A stretch of DNA of 64,000 nucleotides from Cladopsammia gracilis (Eukaryota; Cnidaria; Anthozoa; Scleractinia; Dendrophylliidae): the NCBI GenBank assembly GCA_022457155.1, contig JAJGOT010000351.1:248001-312000 (forward strand), written 5' to 3'. The notes beneath the pieces are model-generated. The model saw only the letters and a list, made by a program, of their open reading frames with translations, did not search any database and was not told the origin of the DNA. The position numbers were made by a program, and so were the translations under genes. Within the stretch, counting starts at the first letter, position 1. The number at the start of each line of letters is the position of its first letter. Positions 11,057 to 22,330 of the stretch are shown here, piece after piece.

Positions 11057-14000
11057 ATGGGAGAATTCGAAAGCAAATTGACGCAGGTTGTTGCAATAAC
11101 GTCCGGACGAATTCACACGCGTGGTTTGGCCAAGACTGGGAAAATACAGGTGAGGTAAGACTTGTTTTTCTTCCACGCTAATGAAAATTCAAAAGACAAA
11201 TTCTTTATTTTGTTTCGCTTAATAATTCGAGGAGTCTTTTCGATATGTGCAACATTTTGATAATACTATTTCAACGCCTTAAGTTAACTATAAAAGATAC
11301 ACAAAGCATTTCAAATCACCTCAAACTTTGAACCATAACATGGACCGGCGCTGTTCAACACGAAATGTCGCAGACTGAGTTTGTGAAAAAAAATATTCGT
11401 TGTCAACTATTTATTTAAATACCAAGGTGTAAATAGCAAAATAAATAATTGCTTGAAATTAGTTCTAACTGCATGTTCAAAGCCGGAGGATAAACAAGAA
11501 GAAGAACGATGCGCCGGCGACATGAAAGTCCTGTTTGGTTGGCAAAAAAGCAACAAGAAAAAGTTGAGAAATACAGTTGTCAAAGTTGTCACAACCAACG
11601 AGTACTATTTTATTCGCTGAAAAGCACTGCGGTATCAACAGTGGAACTTATTCTAACTAAAATAAAATAAAATAAAAGAACGGTAAAAAATTAAGTTGCT
11701 TTCACTCGACTGAAAATACCTTTTTGGCGGCCGCATGCGCTGTGTTAATTCAAAATGAGAAAACTAGGAACCCGATGTCAAATAATTTCCGCAAGCTTTG
11801 CAATCTTAAAAGCTTATGAATTAAAACGTTAAGATAGTGGGTAAAATATTTTATTGTTCAAATTTGAGCGAGACATCTGGGCTACAAAGTGAGGAAATCG
11901 CCTCAGTTTGATTTAAATTCCGCACCGTTTGAACGGTACTGTCCAAGTCCGTGATTGAATTAATTTTACATACAACTGTTAGGAACACACAACAAATCGT
12001 TTCGTTTAATTTTTGTTTTCTATCAGTTTGGGCAAAAATTATAACATAGTTTTGACTTTCAAGGGGAGAAGAAAAAGGAAGCAGGAACATCGGACCCGCA
12101 ACATGAAAATTGACCGGCAAAACACAACAAGCAAAAGTTGAGTCAAACAGTCAAATACAACGATATTTTGATCTATGTTACCAGAACAAACGATTACTAT
12201 TTTTTCGTTGAAAAGTCGAAATTCATTCGAAAAGAACAGTGCACAATTTCAATTCCGCTTCCAAAAGGTTGCAAAATAATATAATTTTTGTATGAGAAAA
12301 ACAAGAATCTGATGTCAAATTAAGGAGGCTCGTACCCATTTCTCAAGTCTTCAATTTTAATGGGCCATATCTTTTGTTGTAGCGCATAAAAAGCCAAGCC
12401 ACTTTGCATGAAAACATACAATACATTGAACATTATGGGAGTGTAGGATTTGTTTGCATCGGTGCTTCCATGACAACGGAATGGTGATCCTCCGAAATTA
12501 ACAAGTTGCGGAGTTTCTCTAGATCAAGAGAAATTTTTGTAAAACCCGCTAGTGTACTAATTGATTTGACCATGGGCTTCAATTGGACAAAGTTTGAAAG
12601 AAATGTATGAGAGCGTTTTTGAAATTTTTGGGGATGGAGTTTTGGGGATTATAAATACAGTGAAAAACATACTATCGACATAATTGACTAATATCTAAAG
12701 AAAACGATGCGCGATGGGAATGCAGTTTCATCTCATAGTAGTTTGATTCCATTTGAAACGATGTGTGAAAAGTAAGGGGCTTGCTTTGGCCGATTGCAAG
12801 AAAGAAGGATTTGATTAGCGTGCGTTCAGCTGCTCTTGTTGCCATTTTTGTATGTAATTTGGCCTACCCCTACAAATGTGATGATAATTTGGAAACCGCA
12901 AGATAATTTTTTTTAAAAAATTTGACAATCTCGAGGTTAATCATCAATTTATATGGCCTGCAAGCTTCAAGGACATTGAAGACATAAAAGGCAACAAAAT
13001 AGGGCCTCCAATGTACCAATTTTTTCCCGCAGATTTTGTATTTACAAGTGAGCGTCCTCATTATTCACGAGTATTGTTTTCAAGTTTATTTTTATTTTTA
13101 TTTTTCATTTTATTTATTTTGCCACACACAATGAATTACAAGGAGAAAAAAAACCTTAATAAATAGGTTAATTAACATTAAATTTAAAATTTATACATAA
13201 CTTGGGAGGAGTGACTGTGGCGGGGAAATCTCAAAGAAGCCGAGCTTATGCACGTGCAAAACTTTAGCAAAAATTTATTTGCATCGAACAGATCGCTCCA
13301 TTGCTTTCCGAAGAATTTTCCGTAAGGGCTGGTTCCCACTAGCGACGTAATCGGAAGCGGAGTCGGAGTCGGAAGCGTAAGGATCCTTACGTTCTAGTGT
13401 AAATTAAAAAACGGAGTCGCAATCGGAATCGGAAGCTCGACGGAATCGGAATCGGAAGGATCAGAAGGTTTCCTTTTTCTTCCGATTCCGCTTCTGCTTC
13501 CGTCGCTTACTAACCGCTTTCGTCGTTTTGATTTCCACTAGATCGTAAGATTCTTACGATTCCGCTTACGTCGCTTACGTCGCTAGTGGGAACCAAGCTT
13601 AACATGCTAATGGCTGGCTTGAGAATTGTTCAGTATAACATTACGCACTCGATGTCGCGCTATTACGCTGTAATGCAGCCATACCGAGGGGTCTCTTTAA
13701 AACATACCCCAATTTGAAAATTTATAAACGAAATGCAGAAACACTGCGCGTTTTGACGTTGTTTTCATCAGTACTTTTGTCATTGCTATTCGTAACGCAA
13801 GCCAGTTATTAGCATGTTTCGGAAAATTCTTCGGAAAGCAATCGAGCGTGCTGTTCGATGCAAATAAAGTTTTTTGCTAAACTTTTGCACGTGCATATGA
13901 AACTTGAAAACAATACTCGTGAATAATGAGGACGCTCACTTGTAACCACAAAATCTGCGGGAAAAAATTGGTACATTGGAGGCCCTATTTTATTGCCTTG

Positions 14001-14861
14001 CATACCTTCAATGTCATTGAAACTTGCAGACCATATAAGTTGATGATTAATCTCGAGATTGTCAAATTTTTAAAAAAAATTATCTCGCGGTTTCCAAATT
14101 ATTATCACATTTGTAGGGGTAGACCAAATTACATACAAAAATGGCAACAAGAGCAGCTGAACGCACGCTAATCAAATCCTTCTTTCTCGCAATCGGCCAA
14201 AGCAAGCCCCTCACTTTTTCACTCACCATTTCAAATGGAATCAAACTACTATGAGATGAAACTGCATTCCCATCGCACATTGTTTTCTTTAGATATTAGC
14301 CAATTTTGTCGATAGTATGTTTTCACCGTATTTGTAATCCCCAAAACGTCATCCCCAAAAATTTCAAAAACGCTCTCATACATTTCTTTCAAACTTTGTC
14401 CAGTTGAAGCCCATGGTCAAATCAATTAGTCCACTAGCGGGTTTTACATAAATTTCTCTCGATCTAGAGAAACTCCGCCACTTGTCAATTTCGAAAGATA
14501 ACCATTCCGTTGCCATGGAAGCACCGATGTAAACAAATCCTATACTCCCATAAAGTTCAGTGTATTGTGTGTTTGTATGCAAAATGGCTTGTCTTTTAAT
14601 ACGCTACAACAAAAGATATGGCCCATTAAAATTGAAAGGGTATGAACTTGAGAAATGGGTACGAGCCTCCTTAATTTTTCGTTTTTATATTTTCAGCTTG
14701 CCTCACTTTCCTGCTTAGAAACGTGTTATCGGACTATTGCATACTGCTCCAGACGCCATCGACCCAGCCACAGTTCTCCCAATGATCATCCGTCCGAGCC
14801 ACAGACATACCACCTTCCCACTAGTCCAGCTTGTCCAGATCAGTTCAAATCGGCGGTATAG
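11057..14861 (+). CDS. Probable two-coding-exon gene, small protein of unknown function
   Basis: A spliced model is supported by clean signals. A 5' exon (about 10740-10896) ends AAAG|GTCAGT. After a 145 bp intron, TTTTTGTTTTAACAG| opens exon 2 at 11042; its ATG is at 11057 and it ends ATACAG|GTGAGG at 11149. The next exon starts after TATATTTTCAG| at 14697 in the same phase and runs to TAG at 14859-14861. AATAAA follows at about 14939. The product is about 85 residues: a basic N-terminal part (HTRGLAKTGK) and a cysteine-, serine- and proline-rich C-terminal part, with no family I recognise. The 3.5 kb intron holds a 2.35 kb foldback transposon ending 26 bp before the acceptor. It could instead be a non-coding transcript, and other exons may be missed. 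Confidence 0.45.
11150..12319. other. Intron sequence, no recognised element
   Basis: This lies within the large intron of the gene model at 11057-14861. It is AT-rich, with an AATAA-type run near 11662-11676. Short minus-strand frames have no recognisable content. Confidence 0.4.
12324..14670. mobile_element. 2.35 kb TTAA-flanked foldback element
   Basis: The ends GGAGGCTCGTACCCATTTCT and its complement are bordered by TTAA (12320-12323, 14671-14674). The arms stay complementary over roughly 1 kb (12324-13325 against 13810-14670); the left arm is interrupted at about 13087-13245 by unrelated sequence. The spacer holds a second, nested MITE (13326-13599). No transposase ORF is present. The target duplication links it to the TTAA MITEs at 6756, 7446 and 38577, though the termini differ. 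A transcript through it would form a very long hairpin. Confidence 0.85.
13326..13599. mobile_element. MITE with TAA duplication, nested in the foldback
   Basis: The termini GGGCTGGTTCCCACTAGCG and CGCTAGTGGGAACCAAGCT are inverted repeats flanked by TAA (13323-13325 and 13600-13602), a three-base duplication as made by PIF/Harbinger transposases. The interior is largely GGAATC/GGAAGC-type words on the left and their complements on the right. The element at 58323-58682 shares the terminal GGCTGGT..CACTAGCG but has different internal words. Confidence 0.75.
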
Positions 14862-16900
14862 CCAACCCAGACGAGATTCCGATGAGCGATGTGTCCATCA
14901 ATAATTGGTTAGTCAAATGGGACCGGGTGCGGTGGGTAAATAAAGCACTGGATGAACCTTGCAAAACATACCTCATGCACACACGTTCGGCCAGAAGTCC
15001 GCGGACTTCTTATCCGGCTTAACTTAATTATAGTTAACTACTAATCAGGGTCCCCTGGGTTGGTAGGGTTTTTTCCCCTTCCTTTTCCCCTTATCTGGGT
15101 TCCTTTTCAGGTTATTCGGTCAGTGGACGTTTGGCTTTTTTCGATTTAAGTTTGGCTTTACTTCGACTTTACTTCGGCTTCGGCTTCGCTTCGTCGTGTT
15201 TTATCTTGTCATCAGATGCACTTTGTCGTCTTCTTTGCTGGAGTCATCTTCATCGTCGTCATCGCAATCAACCGCTTAGCTGCGCCAAATTAAATTGATA
15301 TATTTCACTTCACTTGACAGACCAAGCACTGCGCAAGTGGAGCTTTCATTCGTAAGGTTCAACCAGACTATAACTTAAGACAATTTAGGAAACTTGAGAC
15401 TACAAGCCATTCAACTGTTATAAGGAGACCTTATTTGGCCCCTCCTTACAAGTTAAGTGGTTTCTCTAGTTACAGGGAGATAGTTAGTTTATCCTCGCAA
15501 ACTTAGTTCTACTTTTACCTCGTTGAAAGAGAAACACAATTGGCTAATTGCGAAATATTTCGCTTGTGAGAAAAAAGATAGATCACAACATATCGTCTCA
15601 AAAAAAGACTGGCAAAAATACGGGATTCGCCGTCTAAGAGAAATATTCCGATGAGGTAAATGCTTATCACCAATTTTGCGAGTTTTGATCAGTATTCAGG
15701 ACGTAAGTCATACATTCAGGGTAACCTGTGACTGAGACGGTTCTTTCCACAAATAGAACGCCTTATCGCAGGTTACTCCGGGACAAATGGGACAATGCAC
15801 ACACCCTAGGTTAGATAATAAATAGAAAGCGTATGAACTTCGAGATCAATCTACGACGGAGAGTCATCACTGGAGGATTAACATCAAAATAACTGTATTG
15901 GTTAGTAGCCTGCTTAGTTTTTGCGAGAATTTTATAGGACGCGCTTTGGACGCGTGCACGTGGGGTACGCGCGAGAGGGAGAGAGAGGGCTCGCTCTCTT
16001 TCTCCTTCTTTCGTGTATCACACGCGCGCCGTCCCGAAATCATGTTCTATATTTCTATTGCGCTTGTTAAGCAGGTTGTAGTTATAGGTAAATAGGAGGA
16101 TTTTCTTACTGTGGCATGGTTGACACTTAGACGATTGGGTTCGTCTCCTTGTTAATGTTGCCTTGTAGGAGGAATCTCCTGTTTGGAAGCCCTGTATTGC
16201 ACCACGCAGGCACATATCGTCTGCAAATGGTAGGCGTAAGTAGTCTTCACGTCGTTGAACAACAAACTGCGTGCAGTCGTGGTACAGGTAAATGAAGAGG
16301 CCGGCCGAAGAAAGAAGAACAAAGATCTCTAATTTAGTTAATTAAGTAGGTGAAGTAGCTACCATTGCAGCGATGAAAGGAGACGTCGAATCATGGACGA
16401 CCAAACCACAAGACGATGAGCGATAAAAAGGTCATTTGCATTTCGACGTCATTTGCTTCTATTGCAGCCAATTTTGCTTTGGTTATAGTCATTGTTTGTC
16501 AATTTCAGTAAAGTTGAAATGATAATTTACACAAACCACAAGAAAGAGGAATTTGGAAAAAATTGAGGCACGACACCGGAATGGAAATGGTCTTTTACTG
16601 GGCTTAGGTATGATATTAATCAGAGCAAACAGCATATAGAAATTATTTAATAATCATAGCTGGTTTTAACTAATGGCGATTGACACTTAGCTTATGAAGC
16701 GCGATCGATGCGCTCAGTGAAACAAAAGAAACTAAAATATTTCTACTACACATTTGGTTAAAAATTAAAAAAGGCGATTGAGTACTATGAACTACACAAA
16801 GAGTAGCTGTAGAATGAAAAATGAAGTGTTTCAGCTGTTTTATCTTTTACCGAATCGGCCGGATCCTTTGCGCAAGTTTCGTCAATTATTATTAGTTAAA
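14862..16900. other. 3' flank and non-coding stretch
   Basis: AATAAA at about 14939 may end the gene model upstream. A CTTCGGCTT-type low-complexity tract lies at 15130-15200. At 15950-16030 there is a GA-rich run and a GCGCGC patch. No ORF or repeat family could be assigned. Confidence 0.4.
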
Positions 16901-18114
16901 ACAGCTATAATGAAATAATATAATTGGGTGCCGGTCAAACTACATCATCTGAAGAACATCCAACTCGTCGCCTGGACAACTTATCCAACCTATGGGAGGA
17001 GCCCAAGTCCTGAGCTTACGATGGACAGAGGCAGTGTGACAGTGTGACAGCAACCCATATAAGGTAGAGCCGATTTAAATCGGTGCAACGTTTCGCTAAA
17101 ACTGTTGTATAGGACTTAAAAGGAATTTCACGAATTGTAAAATTGTCACAGTGACTGACAGTGACTCATAAAAGAATGTTTACGGCTGCAATTGTCATGA
17201 CATGTCTCAAAATTCATTGAAACAACCGTTTAGGAAATTGGAAGTTAAATTTCTTTAGAACAGTTCGTGCGATACAGTTTTTGGCAAACCTTGCACCATA
17301 CAAATCAGCCCGAGGTTAAACTTTGCAATGTGGCACGAGGTGAGTGGAACGTATTTACGATTCGACCTTTCGTTCGGTATTCGATTCGACCTTTCGTTCG
17401 GAATTCGATACGGCTTTCGGTCTGCTAGCGAATTCGGCTTTGGAAAGCGTGAAGGCTTGGTATCGACAAAGTCTCGATAGCAAGCCGTTAAAAATTCCTG
17501 AGTTCGTACCGTCTAGGAAGACCCTGGAGTGTTACATTCGAAGTGTAAAGTTTTATAGACACATGAACACTCCTCGGTTATTTCCTAGGCTTTAAATTTT
17601 TCATCTAGAAGCGCGCGCCAAATAACCTTTACTTTAAACTGTGTAACTGATAAATGAATTTAATAAAACCATTAAAAACTGTTGTGCCGTGTCTTCTTTT
17701 TAAAGCTTAAACTATGGTTTTATTAACTAAACAATACTAACTGGTGATGATTTAGTTCCAGGAATTTTTTTATTTTCAGGGGATTTTAACTGCAATCAGT
17801 CGAGCGCGCGTATTATTGTAATTAAGTTTCACTTTGACGAACAATAAATTCCACAAACACATGGCTGTCAGCTTGTTTCTTTACATTGAAGTAATTCCTA
17901 CAGGTTATTAACTAAACGACTAACCTAAGAAATTGTATTTCATGAACTTTTGCTTTTCAGATGCTTTTTCTCGCGATGCTGCGCGCATGTGTTGTTGTAA
18001 CGAAGCTGTACTTGAAGAAAAGTAAAGTTTAAATATACACAAGGCCGTCAGAATGTTAATCTTTTTAACTAATACATACAGTTAACATTTCATCTATCGT
18101 CACTTTTTGGAGGC
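16901..18114. other. Non-coding, two diverged tandem blocks
   Basis: Two blocks at about 17770-17910 and 17950-18080 look like old duplicates (each has a GCGCGC patch, then TTGTAA, AATAAA- or AAAGTAAAG-like sequence, and GGC(T/C)GTCAG). The 83-codon frame at 17344-17595 starts in a 26 bp direct repeat (GATTCGACCTTTCGTTCGG) and looks fortuitous. Confidence 0.4.
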
Positions 18115-18780
18115 GTATTCGCTTAAGATACGCGCTTGTTCCAACTGATGCTTTTTTGGGCAAGCTCCTCTAAGATTGTTGTGTTCCCCAAGAAACACGG
18201 ATGTACCGACTGATGCTGACTGACAGAAGAGTTCGCTTGCTTCAAGATAGGCGCATTACGTCTATTTTTCGGTGCGTTCCCCAAGATACGCGCATATACC
18301 GAATTACACGGACTGAAAGAAGAGTTCGCTTGCTTCAAGGTACGTGCATGACGTCAATTTTTTTGCGCGTTTCCCAAGTTACGCGCACACACGGACTTAT
18401 ACTGAATGATAGAAGAGTTCGCTTGCTTCAATATATGCGCATGACGTCAATTTTTGGGCGTGTTCCCCAAGATACACGCATGTCTACACTGATGCTGACT
18501 GATAGAAGGGTAATCAGCTGCCGAAGATAATCATAGGATTCTTAGTTATATCTGTAACCTGATTTATATTTCCAGTTCCAAAGTCTTACGCGGTCAGTGA
18601 GAACGCCACTAGACAAGCTAAGCGGTATGGAGATGACATACGAGCCTCGACTGTTCCCCAAGAAACACGGATGTACCGACTGATGCTGACCGACAAAAGA
18701 GTTCGCTTGCTTTAAGACAGGCGCATTACGTCTATTTTTGGGCGCGTCCCCCAAGATACGCGCATCTCTCGAATGATGTG
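18115..18780 (+). repeat. About 93-bp minisatellite
   Basis: Units begin near 18184, 18277, 18369 and 18461 and again near 18654 and 18743. Each has TTCCCCAAGATACGCGCAT, then GAAGAGTTCGCTTGCTTCAA, then GCATGACGTCAATTTT or a variant. The spacing of 92-93 bp is close to a multiple of three and lacks stops, so a 109-codon frame (18201-18530) arises by chance. Several units hold a CRE-like TGACGTCA. A non-repeat segment (18520-18650) separates the two groups. Confidence 0.85.
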
Positions 18781-19075
18781 TGGCCGAGAGCTTGCTCGTA
18801 GGCTAGTAAAGGCCGCACTGGTCAATGGTGGCACTCGGGTGTGTGGCCGAGAGCTTGCTCGTAGACTAGTAAAGGCCGCACTAGTCAATGGTGGTACTCG
18901 GGTGTGTGGCCGAGAGCTTGCCGCAGGCTAGTAAAGGCCGCACTGGTCGCTGGTGGCACTCGGGTGTGTGGCCGAGCGCTTGCTCGTAGGCTAGTAAAAG
19001 CCGCACTGGTTAATGGTGGCCACTCGTAGTAAAGGCCACACTAGTAAAGGCCGCACTGATCAATGGTCGCTTCGC
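18777..19075 (+). repeat. About 62-bp minisatellite
   Basis: At least four head-to-tail units carry GTGTGGCCGAGAGCTTGCTC and CTAGTAAAGGCCGCACTGGT. The last is partial and rearranged (19020-19070). It directly abuts the 93-bp minisatellite. Confidence 0.9.
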
Positions 19076-19317
19076 GTATTTACGAGTTTAAAAAACGCGC
19101 ACAAAGTTTAATAAAGAAGCTGGTTTTCATGCGATCAAAGACCATCTCTATGTATCAAATAGCTGGACTTCCTACGCTGCGATTGATTGTAAATTCTTCT
19201 TAAATAATGTCCCCAATGGATTTATTTTGCTATGTGATTTCATTGACACTTTAATAAAGTTATATTAATGAGCTTTTTCAGTTAAACACAGATTAAGCAC
19301 CAAACACCTTCAGTTGG

Positions 19318-19644
19318 TCACTCTGTCTGGTAGGGTGCGATAACACGTCTATGTGTCCGGAAAGACACCCTGTTTAAGACGTTAACTAGTGGAATAAGAC
19401 GCAAGACCCTGAAAACCACACCCTCAGTGGGCAGCACATATCCGTTTAGGGGGAGAACCATTGCTTTTTGGTTATATAGTGTATTCAACACGTACATTGC
19501 ACCGAAAAGGGTGTAACTGATAAGGCTGTCAAAACTATTGTAGTGCGGCAAACTTAGTGCTGCAAGACAGAAGGATATAACAAGCAAAAAGTTTTGCAAA
19601 TTACCAACACCTAACAGGGCAGAAAGTGGAAGCGTAGAAGCCAA
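19318..19644 (-). CDS. Hydrophobic ORF, 108 codons, unrecognised
   Basis: One minus-strand frame encodes two possible membrane stretches: near residues 15-35 (NFLLVISFCLAALSLP) and near 40-60 (LISYTLFGAMYVLNTL), with a basic C-terminus. I do not recognise it. There are no convincing splice signals or neighbours in support, and it may be a fragment of a repeat or a chance frame. Confidence 0.15.
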   Translation of the reverse strand: MASTLPLSALLGVGNLQNFLLVISFCLAALSLPHYNSFDSLISYTLFGAMYVLNTLYNQKAMVLPLNGYVLPTEGVVFRVLRLIPLVNVLNRVSFRTHRRVIAPYQTE

Positions 19645-20135
19645 TTACAGATAGGTTGAAAATAGGACTTTCGTGCTGACGGTCGGTTGCTTCGAGATCT
19701 GGTGTTTGCCTTGAGGGTGGAAACAGGATAATAAATACGGATTAACCTGGTCTGGTTACAGGGTTAGGGCTTCAGAGTCCCAGTGGCACACCATCACCAA
19801 AAAATATACAAAAACCCTCTCCTCAGGCACAAGATGCGTAATTCCAAGGACGAGGGGAAGAAGTAAGGCAATCAACGAGATGATAAATAAAATAATGAAG
19901 GAACTTTTACGTCAATTTGACTTTTCTAACTGCATGCCATTGGATATAATCTGATATAGGACCGTCCAGTCGATCGGCCTTTTTGCTTTTTACCAACTAG
20001 AATTTTAATTATTTAATTGCTTTGTACTTTAAAACCAAATTTATGCTTAATCGTCTAGGATTTTGGTGTTTTCTCTTTGTTTGGACTGATTTTTTTTTGT
20101 GATCTTTATTAACTCAGCTTTCAAAGTGAAGGATA
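19645..20135. other. No recognised feature
   Basis: Non-coding, AT-rich sequence between the hydrophobic ORF and a MITE. Nothing is recognised. Confidence 0.4.
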
Positions 20136-20297
20136 TGGACTGCTTGCAGTCCCTCTCTGGATAGTCGAGCGAGCGAGCAAATAAGCGATCGGCGATCCGA
20201 GCGGCGAGCGAGCGAAAGTAATTGAAACCGAATGGGGGATGGGCTCTAGGGCGAAGAGGCGGGAAAGGAGGGAGGGACTGCAGTCTCTTCTGTAACA
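20136..20297. mobile_element. Small MITE with GACTGC..GCAGTC ends
   Basis: The ends carry GGACTGCTTGCAGTCC and GGGACTGCAGTCTCTTCTG as imperfect inverted repeats around a GC-rich, GAGCGAGC-containing centre. A diverged relative in opposite orientation lies at 21847-21987 (both have CAGAAGAGACTGCAGT). No target duplication is clear. Confidence 0.5.
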
Positions 20298-20431
20298 AAC
20301 GCGTTCATATAACTCCACCCACCAAGTGTGAAAAACTCATTAAAAATAAACTAATCTTGTCAATTAAATAAAAGACAACTCCACCTCTATTTGTCACTCT
20401 GTTTGCAAACACGCGCGAATCCGGCAAGTGG

Positions 20432-20868
20432 GCTAAAATAGAACAGTGCTTTGTACCGATTGTAGATTTATTATTTACAAAGCGGTCTCCATTCACGTCG
20501 TTAATTCAAGGACTTATTTGCAAAAAGACCCAAAAAGTGACAGAAAATGTAATTTCTGCGGTTCGTTAGTTTGTTTTGATCGCATTGATGGACGAAAAAA
20601 ACGCCCTACGAAACCGGTACGGAGAAGAAGAGGAGAAAGAAAGTCGAAGAAAGAGACAGAGGCCTTTGATTTTTGTTGTGTTTGTAAGACAAATTTTAAG
20701 AATAAGGGACTTAGATATCTTCTGAAAACCTTTTCACTACTTCAAAGGATCGCGCTCCACTTAACGAGATCGTGACTGAAAGTCTAAAGCTTTCAGTAAA
20801 CTCTGCACCCAATCTATCTACTCGTGTTTGCAAGAAATATGCGCTGAAAATCCGAAATATTAGCGTGG
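20432..20868 (+). pseudogene. Cysteine-rich exon, frame broken
   Basis: A frame opens near 20434 after a weak acceptor. It has paired cysteines suited to metal binding: CTDC, CNFC and CCVC, with a basic linker (RPTKPVRRRRGERKSKK). Near 20710 the coding pattern moves to the -1 frame, which continues ISSENLFTTSKDRAPLNEIV and STRVCKK to TGA at 20866-20868. The continuity of style across the shift suggests one exon with a single indel. I believe similar cysteine-rich proteins are common in corals but cannot name a family. A sequencing error is the alternative explanation. Confidence 0.4.
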
Positions 20869-21167
20869 ACTGAGTAAACCTTTAAAATGCCGCGAGCAAC
20901 GGAAAAGAAGTCAAGTCTGTCTGTTATGGTTTCCCGTGGTGTTTGCTCCTGTAGAATTTGACCTTTTTTAGTGTCCTTGTTTGCTTGGCGGTTGGCTTGT
21001 TGTTTTCGCCATTATTGGCATGTTGGTTTTTACGTAGGAAAGGTTTAAATTTCTCTAGCTTTTCTCTCTGAAATGACAGGAACCGAAATGCTTTGTTGCC
21101 CATGAATGCATTTCTTAATATTATTTTGTCACGCTAGGCCGAGCTATTTTAGTTTTCGTCGTTGCAG

Positions 21168-21269
21168 GATATTAGTTTTGCAGATCCAAGCTTAGCAGAG
21201 AGAGTTGAAGCTCAAAAGAAAGCTATTCAACTTTTAGAGACTCGTGGTTTGCGTCAGTCAAGGCTATGA
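21168..21269 (+). CDS. Possible terminal coding exon
   Basis: TTTTCGTCGTTGCAG| provides an acceptor at 21167. The 33 codons that follow (beginning DISFADPSLAERVEAQKKA, a likely amphipathic helix) end in TGA at 21267-21269. No partner exon was identified; the cysteine-rich piece 300 bp upstream stops before any donor. Support is the splice site and protein-like composition only. Confidence 0.3.
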   Translation, partial: DISFADPSLAERVEAQKKAIQLLETRGLRQSRL

Positions 21270-21340
21270 TTTTAGCATCCATTCGCTTCCCGTTATAGCT
21301 GCGTGGGAGCTAGCGATGTTTATAATTCCTCCGTTGGCAA

Positions 21341-21471
21341 TAGCCCAATTTCGATATATTAAAATTCAACTTGAACCAAAAGACATCTCTACGAGGCTTC
21401 GGGGAATGATAGTAGGAATTTATATGGTGTATTTCCCTCAAGTTGAATTTTAATATATCAAAATTGGGCTA
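21341..21471. mobile_element. Small MITE with TAGCCCAATTT ends
   Basis: TAGCCCAATTTCGATATATT at the left pairs with AATATATCAAAATTGGGCTA at the right, and the stem runs inward through AAAATTCAACTT. It is a compact foldback of 131 bp with no coding content. Confidence 0.7.
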
Positions 21472-21846
21472 TTTTGGACAGTCTGGCGACTGTTTTGTTT
21501 ATGCCACAATCTCACAAGGACAAAGCTGTGATAAATTATTGATTTTACAAAGCCACATGAGTTGGTACCACAGCCATGACATCTTTCCCCGATAGAAGCG
21601 CTTCCACCGCTAACGTCTATTCTTCTTTTAAAACTATAAAACCGCCGAGGCGACCAGACAAATTTGCTAAAACACTTTTATTCCCGCGATTACATGTCAT
21701 CGTGTCAGCTCTGATTTAAAACTGGAGATATCTTCATGTGTCAAGATTGTTAATACTTGTCAAACTTGCTGAAAGCTTTCTTTTGTCTATGAACCAATCG
21801 GAGTTTTCCGTCCCTGGTGCGGAGGGGAATTCGAACACGTCCGTTG

Positions 21847-21987
21847 CAGAAGAGACTGCAGTTTCTTTTCCTCCCGCCTCTCCCCTAGTTTCCCCTCGGC
21901 TCGTTCGCTCGTTCCAGTCTCGCGGAGCTTGTTTTCGTGATCAGCTCGCCCGCTCGATTCACTGAAAAGGGACAGCTAGCAGTCTAT
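21847..21987. mobile_element. Diverged relative of the MITE at 20136
   Basis: It opens with CAGAAGAGACTGCAGTTTC, matching the reverse complement of the right end at 20297. The other end has only a weak GCTAGCAGTC match. Orientation is opposite to the first copy. Confidence 0.4.
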
Positions 21988-22165
21988 GAAGTCTAGTCGC
22001 ATTCAAATTTTATCACTAGATTTTGATGGTGCGTACGTCAAGATTTGCAACTAGTTTCATCAATTCAAATTTTTCTTGAATGTTGCAATTTACACTTTTA
22101 CAAGGCAAGAGTTCGTCGATATATCTTGTTAAGTGATAATCATCGATGATGAACAACAGTGATTT

Positions 22166-22330
22166 TAGCTACACAACAGGCGCTTTTGGGGGGTGTTCAA
22201 GCGGGTTTTGGGGCGCCAGCGCACAGCGCGAGACACGCGAGGGGAGAGAAACGAAAAAAGTCTCCCCTCGCGTGTCTCGCGCCCCAAAAGCCGCTTGAGT
22301 ACCCCCGGAAAGCGCCTGTTGTGCAGGCTA
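22166..22330. mobile_element. GC-rich foldback MITE, 165 bp
   Basis: The ends TAGCTACACAACAGGCGC and GCGCCTGTTGTGCAGGCTA pair, and the stem continues through CAAGCGG..TTTTGGGGCG and GCGCGAGACACGCGAGGGGAG on both arms, with a short central loop. Three overlapping frames here are artefacts of this palindrome. Confidence 0.8.

Noticed and set aside
18201..18530. 109-codon frame with internal repeats (RRVRLLQ)
   Set aside because: It is a reading of the 93-bp minisatellite; unit length near a multiple of three keeps it open. No start context, splice sites or homologue style.
21168..21269. Joining this exon to the cysteine-rich piece at 20432-20868 as one gene
   Set aside because: The upstream piece reaches a stop before any credible donor site, so a joint model is not supported.
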